Positions 1-8,817 of a stretch of 47,879 nt of DNA are shown here, one piece after another. Source of the stretch: Pseudomonadota bacterium (lineage in GTDB: Bacteria > Pseudomonadota > Gammaproteobacteria > Acidiferrobacterales > Acidiferrobacteraceae); contig JAJYRD010000065.1 in the NCBI GenBank assembly GCA_021794275.1, forward strand, positions 1 through 47,879, in the 5' to 3' direction. The notes below the pieces were generated by a model that did not search any database, was not told where the DNA came from, and saw only the letters and a list, made by a program, of their open reading frames with translations. A program made the translations under genes and the position numbers. Positions within the stretch are counted from its first letter, which is position 1, and each line of letters begins with the position of its first letter.

Positions 1-482
1 GGGCGCGGGTGGTCGCGCAGAAAGGTCTCCACGGCCTGCCCTATGGACACGACGTCCGGATGGTTGGTGAAGACCGGAAGCGCAGTCGGCGTGCCGTCGT
101 CCCACACCCCCAGGGCCTTGATCATCTCCACGCGTGGCAAAACCACCGGATCGCGACCGCGGCTTGCGAGTACCGCCTCCACCGAATGTCCGTGCAGGCA
201 GGCACCGACCGTCTGGGTCTGATAAATGGCCCTGTGGATGGCAGTCTCGGCCGAGGGCTTGTGATCGGAGCGCCCTTCCAATACCCGGCCATCGGTAAGC
301 CCGATGCGCAGGAAATCGTCCGGCGCGAGCTCGCCCTTGGACAGGCCGCTCGCAGTGATCCAAAAGGAGTCACAGTCGGCGCGCGCGCTCAAGTTGCCGG
401 CGGTCGCCCACATCCAGCCGCGCTCGTAGAAGAGCCGCCCTATCGCAACGAGTCGGGACCTGGGATCGGGCGGGGGGCTCAT
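1..482 (-). CDS. mtnB: Methylthioribulose-1-phosphate dehydratase, 3' end outside window
   Basis: Class II aldolase-fold, metal-dependent dehydratase of the methionine salvage pathway. It converts 5-methylthioribulose 1-phosphate to 2,3-diketo-5-methylthiopentyl 1-phosphate. About 160 residues are visible of the usual ~200. The reading continues past base 1, so the third metal ligand is not seen. Visible marks are the AGNLSAR stretch (residues 28-34), the PSAET segment with the likely catalytic Glu79, and two metal-binding histidines in LHGHS (His97, His99). The ATG at 482-480 overlaps the stop of the upstream RuBisCO-like gene by ATGA, so the two are translationally coupled. This start is too close to the window edge to appear as a full ORF but is fixed by the family match. 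Confident as MtnB. Other class II aldolases are less likely because the two neighbours are also methionine salvage genes. Confidence 0.88.
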   Translation of the reverse strand, partial: MSPPPDPRSRLVAIGRLFYERGWMWATAGNLSARADCDSFWITASGLSKGELAPDDFLRIGLTDGRVLEGRSDHKPSAETAIHRAIYQTQTVGACLHGHSVEAVLASRGRDPVVLPRVEMIKALGVWDDGTPTALPVFTNHPDVVSIGQAVETFLRDHPR

Positions 483-1606
483 GACGATATCGCCATCGCC
501 TCGAGGAAGGCCTCGACTGCGGCCTTCGGCGGTCGTCCGGCGTCGAAGATCGCGGAGCCCGCATTAATGACGAGGTCGCGCCCATAATCGGCGAGGAGGG
601 CCGGCACGATGGCGGGCTTGATCCCGGCCGAGGGCCCGGGGAACACCGCCGGCCACTCGCAGTCGGCATCCCTCAAGGCGCCTATGATGCGCGCCTCGTC
701 GGCGGCCGTGAACGGTAGCGAACCGAAGCGCGCCGGGTGCAGCACGACATCGGCCCCAGCGCGGCGCATGAGACGACCGAGCACAAGCCCGTAGTCGATA
801 CCGTGATCGGGGGCCAGGGCCAAGGCGCCCGCGAGTGCTGGGTGGGCGATGATGGGGACATCGATCTCGGGGTCGGCGGCCAAGGCCTCGAGCATCGGGT
901 AGCCGTAGACGAGGACGTTCAAGAGCAGCGCATTGGCGCCGCAGGCGACCAAGGCGCGGGCGCGGGCAAGCAGGGCGTCAGCGCGCCCCGTAACGTTCAC
1001 GGCATAAAGGAAATCGCGCCCGCGACGGTCGCGGATCGCCTCGATCACCGGACGACAGGCCCGCAGGCGCTCCATGGTCGGCGCCTGCGCCAGATTGCCC
1101 AGGATCTCGTCGTCCTTTATGAGATCGAGCTCGGTGTCTTCGATCGACCGCAGAAGGGTCGCGTGATCGGCCGCGGTGAGCCCGAGCGCCGGCTTGAAGA
1201 TCGCCATGAGCAGCGGGCGCTCGGCGACACCGAGCCGCTCGCGCAGCCCTTTTATACCAAACCGCGGCCGCGTGCCGAAGTCCGGGGGGAGATGCAGGTC
1301 AATGAGGCGCGCGGGCCCCGCAAGGCTGTATTTGCCGAACACCATGGTAAGCAGCGTGCCAATGTCGCCCTCGGTGTTCTCGGTCGGGAAGGCGACCCGC
1401 GCGCGCGCACCGTCCCCGCAGTCCCGCACCTCCAACACCCGTCCGCGACAGGCCGCCAGCGCCTGCTCGCGCCCGGCGAACTGCGCATCGGCACTGCCCA
1501 GGGTCTGGCCTATGGCAATGATCTCGGCTTGGCGCCCGGCGTCGACCCCGCGCGGAAAGCGGTAGGTCGCGATGATCGCCGCGCTTGGTGATGTCGTGGC
1601 GGTCAC
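479..1606 (-). CDS. mtnW: RuBisCO-like protein, MtnW-type 2,3-diketo-5-methylthiopentyl-1-phosphate enolase
   Basis: RuBisCO large-subunit fold protein (form IV), 375 residues against about 405 for Bacillus MtnW. The metal-site block DLIKDDE keeps the carbamylated lysine (Lys164) and the Asp166/Glu167 ligands. The phosphate-side block reads FKPALGLT, with Lys138 retained but the second lysine of the photosynthetic KPK motif replaced by Ala. Loop 6 reads AGADVVLHPARFGS and lacks the Lys334 needed for CO2 fixation; this loop resembles the MtnW/YkrW clade. The C-terminal block FPGPSAGIKP also fits MtnW. The likely role is enolisation of 2,3-diketo-5-methylthiopentyl 1-phosphate in methionine salvage, in the cytoplasm. 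It overlaps mtnD and mtnB by 4 bases on each side. The MtnX phosphatase that normally follows this step is not in the window. Carboxylation is not expected. Confidence 0.85.
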   Translation of the reverse strand: MTATTSPSAAIIATYRFPRGVDAGRQAEIIAIGQTLGSADAQFAGREQALAACRGRVLEVRDCGDGARARVAFPTENTEGDIGTLLTMVFGKYSLAGPARLIDLHLPPDFGTRPRFGIKGLRERLGVAERPLLMAIFKPALGLTAADHATLLRSIEDTELDLIKDDEILGNLAQAPTMERLRACRPVIEAIRDRRGRDFLYAVNVTGRADALLARARALVACGANALLLNVLVYGYPMLEALAADPEIDVPIIAHPALAGALALAPDHGIDYGLVLGRLMRRAGADVVLHPARFGSLPFTAADEARIIGALRDADCEWPAVFPGPSAGIKPAIVPALLADYGRDLVINAGSAIFDAGRPPKAAVEAFLEAMAISS

Positions 1607-2142
1607 GCCAAAACGACGGGGGTGTGCGTGTAGACGGGCACCCAGCCTGCCTTGTCGGTGAAGTAGCGCACCGCCTTGATACGCGGGGCGTCGCCCAACA
1701 CGAACCAGTGTTCGGCGCGCGCCGGGACATTGATGTAGTCCCCGGCGACGACCTTCAAGAGCATCTGCTCGCCGCCTGCGCCTACGAAACCGAAATATCC
1801 AGCGCCGGCGAGGACGTAGCGCACCTCGTCGTCATCGTGATAGTGGACATCGGCGAACTTGGCGAGGGCCTCGGAAAGACCTGGCAGATCCTCGTGCAGG
1901 ACAATTAGATCGCGCGCCTCGTAGCCCGACTCGGCCGCCAAGGCCCGGAACCTATGATCGACGAACCCCAGCAGCTCTTCCTTTTCGGGATCGGCCAGGA
2001 CCTTGGCGGCGAGGAGTTCGCGCGCCCGCTCGGCCCCGGGCAGGGACCAGTGGCGCAAGGTGACGCCGAGCGGTGCCAGGCGTCCGGCGATTTCCGTCGG
2101 ATCGGTAAACCGCGATCCATCCTGCAAGCGAAGTTCGGCCAT
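1603..2142 (-). CDS. mtnD: Acireductone dioxygenase
   Basis: Cupin-fold metalloenzyme that oxidises 1,2-dihydroxy-3-keto-5-methylthiopentene. With Fe it gives the ketoacid precursor of methionine; with Ni it gives an off-pathway product plus CO. The 179 residues match the family length. The four metal ligands are visible as His100, His102 and Glu106 in HYHDDDE and His145 in ARAEHW. It is the first gene of the mtnD-mtnW-mtnB run. Its ATG lies only 15 bases after the rhlB stop on the same strand, so read-through from rhlB is possible. The stop overlaps the start of the RuBisCO-like gene by ATGA. Which metal is bound cannot be told from sequence. Confidence 0.93.
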   Translation of the reverse strand: MAELRLQDGSRFTDPTEIAGRLAPLGVTLRHWSLPGAERARELLAAKVLADPEKEELLGFVDHRFRALAAESGYEARDLIVLHEDLPGLSEALAKFADVHYHDDDEVRYVLAGAGYFGFVGAGGEQMLLKVVAGDYINVPARAEHWFVLGDAPRIKAVRYFTDKAGWVPVYTHTPVVLA

Positions 2143-2157
2143 GGCGATTCCTTAACT

Positions 2158-3573
2158 CTAACCGAGAACGGGCTTTTCGGGGGTCTTGCGCCCTCGGGGG
2201 GGCGTCGGTTGCGCCGGACGGGGCGATGCCGCAGGCTTCGCGGGCGGAGGTGGGACCGCGGCGCCGTGCGCGCCACGAGTCTCCTCATGAGGCTGCTTCG
2301 ACGGATTTCTCTGGGCGTGATGGCGAGGTGGCGCCTCGCGCCCCTGTCGCGGGCGGCGCGCCACGCGCTCGGGGGGTGCGCCACGTGCCGGGCGGTTCAA
2401 GGGCACGATGAGATCATCCGTGACCTGCACGACCGGGATCTTGTGGCCGATATAAGCCTCGATATCGAGCAGCGAGAAGGCGTACTCGTCACAGGCCAGG
2501 CTCACCGCCTCGCCTGCGGCCCCGGCACGCGCCGTCCGCCCTATGCGATGCACGTAGTCTTCCGCGTCCTGCGGGAGATCGTAGTTGAACACATGGCTCA
2601 CGTCGGGGATGTGCAGGCCGCGGGCCGCCACGTCGGTGGCCACGAGCACTGGAAAGCGCCCTCCCTGGAAATCGGCCAACAGGCCCTGGCGCTTTTGCTG
2701 AGGAACATCCCCAGACAGCACCGCCGCCCCGAAATCGTTGGCGGCAAGCCAGCCCTGCACGCGCTCGGCGACGTGCTTGGTGTTGGTGAAGACGAGCGCC
2801 CGTGCCACTTGTTCCCGACGCAGAAGCGAGACCAACACAGGAAGCTTCTCGTCCTGGCCCAGGTGGTAGAGTCGCTCGCGCACGCGCTCGGCCGTCATCT
2901 TCTCGGCCTCGATGCGCACGAGCTCGGGGTTGTTCATGTGCTCGTAGGCAAGCTCCATGACCCGATAGGAGAGTGTCGCCGAAAACAGCAGGCTCAGGCG
3001 CTCGTTGACCGGCGGCATGCGGTGCAGCAGATAGCGGATATCCTTGATGAAGCCGAGATCGAACATGCGATCCGCCTCGTCCAGGACCATGGCCTGCAAG
3101 GCCCGCAGATCGAACACATGCTGCTTGAAATAATCTATGAGGCGGCCCGGCGTGCCTATGAGGACGTCCACGCCCTCTTCGATGTCCTTGCGCTGGCTTT
3201 CGTAACCGGTGCCCCCGTAGGCGAGCCTATAGCTAAGCCCGCAGTCCTGCCCCAACACCAGCGCGTCCTTGTGGATCTGGATCGCGAGTTCGCGCGTCGG
3301 CGCCAGGATCAAGGCGCGCGGTTGATTGGGTCGCCGCTCGGGGCGTGGCCCTTGGGTCAGAAGCCGATTGAACACCGCAAGCAGAAAGGCTGCGGTCTTG
3401 CCGGTCCCGGTCTGGGCCTGGCCCGCCACGTCGTGGCCCGCGAGCGCCTTGGGGAGGGTCGCCGCCTGGATGGGCGTGCAGTGGGTGAATCCAGCCTTCC
3501 GAACGCCGGCTAGGACAGTTTCTGGCAACCCGAGGTCGGAAAACGCCTGCTGAGTAAGGTGAGTATCATTCAT
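2158..3573 (-). CDS. rhlB: DEAD-box ATP-dependent RNA helicase RhlB
   Basis: RNA helicase that in enterobacteria works with RNase E and PNPase in the RNA degradosome. The start at 3573 gives [17 protein letters not shown], which parallels the E. coli RhlB N-terminus (MSKTHLTEQKFSDF); the longer upstream reading has no family resemblance. Seen in order: Q-motif region [10 protein letters not shown], Walker [26 protein letters not shown] box [13 protein letters not shown] in LFSATLS, and [10 protein letters not shown]. The last ~75 residues are a Pro/Arg/Lys-rich, low-complexity tail of the kind that binds RNA. It is divergent from trxA and rho across about 150 bases, the same arrangement as in E. 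coli, which supports RhlB over other DEAD-box paralogues. Confidence 0.92.
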   Translation of the reverse strand: MNDTHLTQQAFSDLGLPETVLAGVRKAGFTHCTPIQAATLPKALAGHDVAGQAQTGTGKTAAFLLAVFNRLLTQGPRPERRPNQPRALILAPTRELAIQIHKDALVLGQDCGLSYRLAYGGTGYESQRKDIEEGVDVLIGTPGRLIDYFKQHVFDLRALQAMVLDEADRMFDLGFIKDIRYLLHRMPPVNERLSLLFSATLSYRVMELAYEHMNNPELVRIEAEKMTAERVRERLYHLGQDEKLPVLVSLLRREQVARALVFTNTKHVAERVQGWLAANDFGAAVLSGDVPQQKRQGLLADFQGGRFPVLVATDVAARGLHIPDVSHVFNYDLPQDAEDYVHRIGRTARAGAAGEAVSLACDEYAFSLLDIEAYIGHKIPVVQVTDDLIVPLNRPARGAPPERVARRPRQGREAPPRHHAQRNPSKQPHEETRGAHGAAVPPPPAKPAASPRPAQPTPPRGRKTPEKPVLG

Positions 3574-3722
3574 TAGTAACCTAGAATAGCAAAAGGCGCC
3601 GGCCGGGGAAACCACGGGAGGCTTGCCAACTTCTGTCCGTTCCGTCCACAATAGCCCCCACTGCGACGTACTCCTCTCAACCAACGATCCAAATCATAAA
3701 CCGACCAACCGAGACCCCGACC

Positions 3723-4049
3723 ATGAGCCAAGGCATCATATACGTGACCGACGACACCTTTCAGGAGGCCGTATTGAATGCGTCCGGCCCCGTGCTAGTG
3801 GATTACTGGGCCGAGTGGTGCGGGCCGTGCAAAATGATCGCTCCAGTCCTGGAGGAGGTCGCCCGGGACTACAAAGACAGGCTGACCGTGGCAAAGCTTA
3901 ACATCGACGAAAACCCTGCGACGCCCCCCAAATACGGCATTCGCGGTATCCCGACCCTCATGCTCTTCAAGAACGGGGGCATAGAGGCAACGAAGGTCGG
4001 CGCCATGTCCAAATCCCAGCTCGCGGCCTTCTTAGACGACAACCTATAG
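3723..4049 (+). CDS. trxA: Thioredoxin 1
   Basis: Small cytoplasmic disulfide reductase, 108 residues, standard length. The active site is WCGPCK with Cys33 and Cys36; Asp27 in VLVDYWAEW and the cis-proline in RGIPTLMLF are also present. It sits between divergent rhlB and downstream rho, a conserved gammaproteobacterial context. About 160 bases separate it from rho, enough for an independent rho promoter or leader. Nothing unusual is seen. Confidence 0.97.
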   Translation: MSQGIIYVTDDTFQEAVLNASGPVLVDYWAEWCGPCKMIAPVLEEVARDYKDRLTVAKLNIDENPATPPKYGIRGIPTLMLFKNGGIEATKVGAMSKSQLAAFLDDNL

Positions 4050-4216
4050 CGGCGCAGCCTCGGTCGCTTGCGATACTGGACGGCGGGCGGCCGAGGTGCT
4101 AAGGTTCCGGATTAGAAAGCGCGGTTCCCCTGCTTTCCCATATCTCAACCCCTTTTCTGATCAGGTCGCGGATTCACCCGCCTTTTCATGCCTGACGGTT
4201 TCTCAAAAAGATGACA

Positions 4217-5473
4217 ATGCACCTTTCCGAACTGAAACGAAAACCCGCAACTGAATTGGTGGAAATGGCTGTGGCCCTCGATCTCGAAGGGGGCAGTCGG
4301 CTGCGCAAGCAAGATCTCATCTTCGCGATCCTGAAGGCGCAGGCCAAGAAGGGCGAGGATATCGTAGGCGAGGGCGTCGTCGAGATCCTGCAGGACGGCT
4401 TCGGCTTCCTGCGCTCATCGGACAGCTCCTATCTCGCCGGACCCGACGACATCTATGTGAGCCCGAGCCAGATCCGTCGCTTCAATCTGCGCACAGGCGA
4501 CACGGTGACCGGTAACATCCGGCCGCCCAAGGAATCCGAGCGGTATTTCGCGCTCCTCAAGGTGGAAAACATCAATTTCCAGCCGCCCGAGGAGGCGCGC
4601 AACAAGGTCCTGTTCGAGAACCTGACGCCGCTCCATCCGCTGAATCGCCTGAAGCTCGAACAAGCGAACGCCTCGACCGAAAACCTCACCTCCCGCGTCA
4701 TCGACCTCATATCGCCCATCGGCAAGGGCCAACGCGGCCTCATCGTGTCATCGCCGAAGAGCGGTAAGACCGTGATGCTCCAGCAGATCGCCCACTCGAT
4801 CACGGCGAATCACCCGGAATGCGTGCTGATCGTGCTGCTCATCGACGAGCGGCCGGAGGAAGTGACGGAGATGACCCGCTCGGTACGGGGAGAAGTGATC
4901 TCCTCGACCTTCGATGAGCCGGCGACACGCCACGTCCAGGTGGCCGAGATGGTCATTGAGAAGGCCAAGCGGCTCGTGGAACATAAGCGCGATGTCGTCA
5001 TCCTGCTCGATTCGATCACGCGTCTGGCGCGCGCCTACAACACCGTAGTGCCGGCCTCCGGCAAGGTTCTGACCGGCGGCGTCGACGCCAACGCCCTTCA
5101 GCGTCCCAAGCGCTTCTTCGGGGCGGCGCGCAACATCGAGGAGGGCGGCAGCCTGACCATCCTCGCCACGACGCTCGTCGAAACCGGCTCCAAGATGGAC
5201 GATGTCATCTACGAGGAGTTCAAGGGCACGGGCAACATGGAGATCCACCTCGATCGCCGCCTCGCTGAAAAGCGCGTCTATCCCGCGATCAATATCAATC
5301 GGTCCGGCACGCGGCGCGAGGAGTTGCTCATCGATGCGGGCGAGCTCCAGAAGCTCTGGATCTTGCGCAAGCTGCTGCATCCGATGGATGACGTCGAGGG
5401 TTCGGAATTCCTGCTCGACAAGCTCAAGGCCACCAAGAACAACGCAGAGTTTTTCGACTCGATGCGTCGCTAA
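4217..5473 (+). CDS. rho: Transcription termination factor Rho
   Basis: Hexameric RNA-dependent ATPase/translocase that ends transcription of untranslated RNA. About 418 residues, E. coli length. Seen in order: N-terminal MHLSELK, the cold-shock-like RNA-binding domain with [12 protein letters not shown] and the [16 protein letters not shown] stretch, Walker A SSPKSGKT, the [13 protein letters not shown] block, Walker [16 protein letters not shown], and [12 protein letters not shown] with the R-loop/arginine-finger region. Two in-frame ATGs lie 6 bases apart (4211 and 4217). The second aligns with the E. coli start (MNLTELK), so I use it; this choice is weak. The stop overlaps the stop of the convergent methyltransferase by 3 bases. 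Confidence 0.97.
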   Translation: MHLSELKRKPATELVEMAVALDLEGGSRLRKQDLIFAILKAQAKKGEDIVGEGVVEILQDGFGFLRSSDSSYLAGPDDIYVSPSQIRRFNLRTGDTVTGNIRPPKESERYFALLKVENINFQPPEEARNKVLFENLTPLHPLNRLKLEQANASTENLTSRVIDLISPIGKGQRGLIVSSPKSGKTVMLQQIAHSITANHPECVLIVLLIDERPEEVTEMTRSVRGEVISSTFDEPATRHVQVAEMVIEKAKRLVEHKRDVVILLDSITRLARAYNTVVPASGKVLTGGVDANALQRPKRFFGAARNIEEGGSLTILATTLVETGSKMDDVIYEEFKGTGNMEIHLDRRLAEKRVYPAININRSGTRREELLIDAGELQKLWILRKLLHPMDDVEGSEFLLDKLKATKNNAEFFDSMRR

Positions 5474-6120
5474 GGGGAGGCCGTCTTCTTGCGCGCGACG
5501 GTGACCCCGTCGCGCACCGTGAGGAGGACGGCGTCCACGCTGGGATCGTTGTGGACCTTGCGATTGAAGGCCGCAATACCGAGGTCGGCGGGCGTCGTAG
5601 GCGCCAGCACCCGGCCGGACCAGAGGGTGTTGTCGGCGACGAACAAGCCCCCGGGGCGCAGCAGGGGAAGCGCGCGCTCGTAGTAGGCGGGGTAGTTTTC
5701 CTTGTCGGCGTCCAAAAAAACGAGATCGAAGACCTCGTCACGCAAGGCCTCCAGGGTGTCGAGCGCGGGCCCGGGCCGGATGTGGATCTTACGACCGCAT
5801 GGGGTGCGATCGAAGAAACGCTGGGCGATGGCTATGGCCTCGGGGTCCCTTTCGCAAGACAAAACCTCGCCATCGGCGGGGAGGGCGCTTGCCATGGCAA
5901 GCGCCGAATAGCCGGTGAAGAGACCGATCTCCAGGACCCGGCGGGCCGGACAGAGCATGACCAGGAGCCGCAGAAGCGCGGCCTCCACGGGACCGCTCAG
6001 CATCGCGGCGTCAGCGCGATGGGCGCGGGTATAATGTTCGATCTCCGCGAGCGCCTCGGGCAGGGCCGTGATGTGAGCACGCGCGTAGTCTTCGATAGCC
6101 TTGTCGATGAGCTTTTCCAT
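5470..6120 (-). CDS. Class I SAM-dependent O-methyltransferase (Methyltransf_3 family)
   Basis: 216 residues, close to bacterial members of the caffeoyl-CoA/catechol O-methyltransferase-like family. The SAM-binding glycine loop is [10 protein letters not shown]. The acidic end of the next strand is CERDPEA. The metal-binding/catalytic block is [12 protein letters not shown], and DNTLWSGRV supplies the second conserved metal-site motif. Family members methylate catechol-type hydroxyls with a divalent cation, but bacterial substrates are mostly unknown, so I give no symbol. It stands alone on the minus strand, tail to tail with rho and divergent from ilvE. No export signal is seen, so it is cytoplasmic. 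Confidence 0.85.
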   Translation of the reverse strand: MEKLIDKAIEDYARAHITALPEALAEIEHYTRAHRADAAMLSGPVEAALLRLLVMLCPARRVLEIGLFTGYSALAMASALPADGEVLSCERDPEAIAIAQRFFDRTPCGRKIHIRPGPALDTLEALRDEVFDLVFLDADKENYPAYYERALPLLRPGGLFVADNTLWSGRVLAPTTPADLGIAAFNRKVHNDPSVDAVLLTVRDGVTVARKKTASP

Positions 6121-6268
6121 GGTGGGGACCAGTCTAGCGCATCGGGGTGGACAAGCCGAGAGGCTCCCCGGTCCCCGTTGCGAAGCGGGTTTTTTCGGTT
6201 CAGTATGGATCGGCTTTGGGCGACGCGGCCCAAGCCATGACGAGCGACTTTGCGAGGAGGCTTACAGT

Positions 6269-7225
6269 ATGTCGATGGCGGATCGTGACGGGGTCATTTG
6301 GTACGATGGCAAGCTCGTGCCCTGGCGCGACGCGAACACCCATGTCCTCACCCATACCCTGCATTACGGCATGGGGGTCTTCGAGGGGGTGCGCGCCTAC
6401 CCGACAAGCGCCGGGCCCGCGGTCTTCAGGCTCGAGGCCCATGTCGACCGGCTGTTTCGCTCGGCGCATATCATGGGCATGGACATGCCCTACGATAAGG
6501 AAACAGTGAGCGAGGCGATCCTGGCCTCGGTGCGCGAGAATGGCCTTGAGTCCGCCTACATCCGGCCCATGGCGTTCTATGGGGCCGAGGGCATGGGCCT
6601 GCGCGCCGACAAACTAAAGGTCCACCTGATCGTGGCCGCTTGGGCGTGGGGTGCCTATCTCGGCGAAGAGGCGCTCGAGCGCGGGATACGCATCAAGACC
6701 TCGTCGTTCAACCGCCATCACGTCAACGTCGCCCTCTGCAAGGCCAAGAGCAACGGCAACTACATGAACTCCATGCTCGCCTTGCGCGAGGCCCAGCAAT
6801 GCGGTTGCGACGAGGCCCTGCTTCTCGATACCGAAGGCTATGTAGCGGAAGGGAGCGGGGAGAACATCTTCATCGTCCGCGACGGCGCGCTGCTCACACC
6901 GGAACTGACGGCGGCCCTCGAGGGCATCACGCGCGAGACCGTCATAGAACTCGCGGGCGAGATCGGGGTGCCAGTACGCGAGAAGCGTATAACGCGCGAC
7001 GAAGTCTACATCGCCGACGAGGCCTTCTTCTCTGGGACCGCGGCCGAAATCACGCCCATCCGGGAGCTTGATTTCCGGCCCATAGGCCGGGGACGGCGGG
7101 GGCCGATCACCGAAAAGCTTCAGGCCCTGTACTTCGAGCAGGTGCACGGCCGACGCAAGACGCATCCGGAGTGGGTGACGCCTGTCAATAAACCGGAGGC
7201 CGCGCGCCTCTCGCGGAAGGGCTGA
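6269..7225 (+). CDS. ilvE: Branched-chain amino acid aminotransferase
   Basis: Fold-type IV PLP enzyme for the last step of leucine, isoleucine and valine synthesis. The start at 6269 is set by a strong ribosome site, GAGGAGG at 6254-6260, and by MADRDGVIWYDGKLV aligning with family N-termini; the reading extends upstream without family similarity. 318 residues, close to the family norm (~305-310). Seen: LHYGMGVFEGVRAY, the PLP lysine in CKAKSNGNYMNS, the EGYVAEGSGENIF phosphate/carboxylate loop, and the GITR cofactor-binding segment. It is followed after 1 base by a zinc-finger gene and then waaF, so the three probably form one transcript. Confidence 0.94.
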   Translation: MSMADRDGVIWYDGKLVPWRDANTHVLTHTLHYGMGVFEGVRAYPTSAGPAVFRLEAHVDRLFRSAHIMGMDMPYDKETVSEAILASVRENGLESAYIRPMAFYGAEGMGLRADKLKVHLIVAAWAWGAYLGEEALERGIRIKTSSFNRHHVNVALCKAKSNGNYMNSMLALREAQQCGCDEALLLDTEGYVAEGSGENIFIVRDGALLTPELTAALEGITRETVIELAGEIGVPVREKRITRDEVYIADEAFFSGTAAEITPIRELDFRPIGRGRRGPITEKLQALYFEQVHGRRKTHPEWVTPVNKPEAARLSRKG

Positions 7226-7226
7226 C

Positions 7227-7427
7227 GTGGACAAGGAACGGGTAGCGGCAACGCCGACGGCCCGCGCCATGCGCGTCGAGATCACCCGCAAGGACCTCCC
7301 CCTGCATTGCCCCATGCCTGGCATGAGCCTCTGGAACTCGCATCCGCGCGTGTTTCTGCCGATCGAGGCGAGCGGTGAGGAGCGCTGCCCCTACTGCGGC
7401 ACGGTCTACGTCCTCCAGGATCGCTAG
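7227..7427 (+). CDS. CHCC-type zinc-finger domain protein
   Basis: Small protein of 66 residues with a zinc-finger CHCC pattern: Cys in LPLHCPMPG, His in NSHPRV, and the C-terminal pair CPYCGTVY. The family (related to the zinc domain of NDUFS6) is widespread in proteobacteria. Its role is not firmly established. The GTG start at 7227 lies one base after the ilvE stop. An alternative ATG at 7269 would give a 52-residue protein that keeps all four ligands. The position between ilvE and waaF suggests co-transcription but no functional link is visible. Confidence 0.85.
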   Translation: MDKERVAATPTARAMRVEITRKDLPLHCPMPGMSLWNSHPRVFLPIEASGEERCPYCGTVYVLQDR

Positions 7428-7436
7428 GGGCGACGG

Positions 7437-8480
7437 ATGGGCACATCGCGGGCTCTGATCGTGGGCCCGGCGTGGGTTGGCGACATGATCATGGCCCACA
7501 GCCTCTTTCAACTCCTGAAGGCGCGGGACCCGGAGCGTGTGCTGGACCTGATCGCCCCACCCGCGACCCTGCCCCTTGCGACCCGCATGCCGGAGATCGC
7601 CGACACGATCGCCCTCAACGTCGCGCATGGAAGGCTTGCCCTATGGGAACGACTGCGTCTCGGTCGCAGGCTGCGCGAGCGGACCTACGCGCAGGCCTAT
7701 GTCCTGCCTCGCTCCTATAAGTCGGCGCTGCCCGCCTGGACGAGCGGGGCGGCGCGGCGCACGGGCTACCTGGGCGAGGGCCGCTTCGGGCTCATAAACG
7801 ATATCCGCAGCGAGCCCGCGGGCGGCAAACTGCCGACTGTCGAGCGCTTTTTGCTCCTGGGGCTCGAGCCCGGCGAGACGCTGCCCCAACCCCCCCCACC
7901 ACGCCTCAGGGCCGATCCGGAGGCGGGGAGGAAGTGCGCCGGGCGGTTCGGGATCGATATCGCGGCGCCGCTCCTCGCGCTCTGTCCGGGGGCCGAATAC
8001 GGGCCCGCGAAGCGCTGGCCGGCCCGCCACTTCGCAAAACTTGCCCGCACGTATCATGGTCGCGGATGGCAGGTCATAGTGCTCGGCGGCCCACGGGACC
8101 GCGAGATCGCGGAGGGCATAGGCGCGCTGTCCGAGCGGGCCTGCATCGATCTGACCGGACAGACGACCCTCCTCGAGGCCGTGGATCTCATGGCCCTGGC
8201 TACCGCTGTCGTAAGCAACGATTCGGGCCTCATGCACGTGGCGGCGAGCCTCCATAAGCCCATGGCGGCGGTCTTCGGGTCCTCGGACCCCCATCACACC
8301 CCACCCCTGGATGACCGCGCGATCGCAGTCACCTTGAATCTCGAGTGCAGCCCCTGCTTTGCCCGCACCTGCCCCCTGGGTCACCTGCGCTGCCTCGAGG
8401 ATCTCGCGCCAGAACGCGTGGAAGAGGCCCTCCAGGCGACCATAGGCCTCTCGCGCGGGGCCGTTCGGAGCGATCCCTAG
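7437..8480 (+). CDS. waaF: ADP-heptose:LPS heptosyltransferase II
   Basis: GT-B fold glycosyltransferase of family 9 that adds the second heptose to the LPS inner core. 347 residues, as expected. Seen: the N-terminal PAWVGDMIMAHSLFQLL block typical of WaaF, LCPGAEYGPAKRWP (sugar-nucleotide site), VVSNDSGLMHVAASL (acceptor/donor loop), VFGSSDPHHTPP, and a C-terminal cysteine set in CSPCFARTCPLGHLRC. It starts 9 bases after the zinc-finger gene. waaC and waaA lie 9 kb downstream, so the core-heptose genes are split between two sites in this window. Confidence 0.93.
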   Translation: MGTSRALIVGPAWVGDMIMAHSLFQLLKARDPERVLDLIAPPATLPLATRMPEIADTIALNVAHGRLALWERLRLGRRLRERTYAQAYVLPRSYKSALPAWTSGAARRTGYLGEGRFGLINDIRSEPAGGKLPTVERFLLLGLEPGETLPQPPPPRLRADPEAGRKCAGRFGIDIAAPLLALCPGAEYGPAKRWPARHFAKLARTYHGRGWQVIVLGGPRDREIAEGIGALSERACIDLTGQTTLLEAVDLMALATAVVSNDSGLMHVAASLHKPMAAVFGSSDPHHTPPLDDRAIAVTLNLECSPCFARTCPLGHLRCLEDLAPERVEEALQATIGLSRGAVRSDP

Positions 8481-8556
8481 GACAGCCGGCCGAGGCCTTC
8501 ATCCCGGGCGGCCCATCCCCGCGCGCCAGGCCCGGCGCGGTTACGCGCCCCTGTGC

Positions 8557-8562
8557 TATGAT
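8557..8562 (+). promoter_or_regulatory. Extended -10 element just before the zeta-pair operon
   Basis: TATGAT preceded by TGC (8554-8556) gives an extended -10. A start site about 7 bases downstream would fall on or beside the ATG at 8569, so the mRNA would be leaderless or nearly so. No -35 match was seen. Inference from motif spacing only. Confidence 0.4.
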
Positions 8563-8568
8563 GCGGTC

Positions 8569-8817
8569 ATGGAAAAGGACCGACCGCACAAGGACCGACC
8601 GCACGACGAGGCCCCGAGCGGTTTTCCGGACACCGCGGCCTATCTCGACAATCCCAGAGCCCCTTGGGAACGGCTTTTTGCGGGTTGGGAGGAGGTCATG
8701 GTAGCGGAGGACGAAGTGCGGCTGCGGCAGCACATCAAGCGCCTGCGAGCCGCCATGAACCAAGTCCGCTGCGAGGTCCGGCCTCCCCCTTATGAGCGAC
8801 CTGACGCCAGCGAGTAA
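8569..8817 (+). CDS. Small acidic/basic protein upstream of zeta-like kinase, candidate antitoxin
   Basis: 82 residues, family not recognised. The N-terminus has KDRPH twice in a row, from a perfect 15-base tandem duplication (8575-8589 and 8590-8604). The centre is AYLDNPRAPWERLFAGWEEV, followed by a charged helix (residues ~47-65) with a coiled-coil-like spacing. Its last 26 bases overlap the start of the zeta-like kinase in another frame, the usual layout of a small antitoxin gene before its toxin. No ribosome site is seen before the ATG. The antitoxin role rests on position and size only. Confidence 0.6.
   Translation: MEKDRPHKDRPHDEAPSGFPDTAAYLDNPRAPWERLFAGWEEVMVAEDEVRLRQHIKRLRAAMNQVRCEVRPPPYERPDASE

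Noticed and set aside
479-1606. Carbon-fixing RuBisCO large subunit
   Set aside because: Loop-6 lysine and the second lysine of KPK are missing, the length is short and the neighbours are methionine salvage genes.
1954-3513. Long plus-strand open reading (519 codons) opposite rhlB
   Set aside because: Antisense shadow of a GC-rich coding gene. The minus strand carries all DEAD-box motifs and the plus-strand reading resembles nothing.
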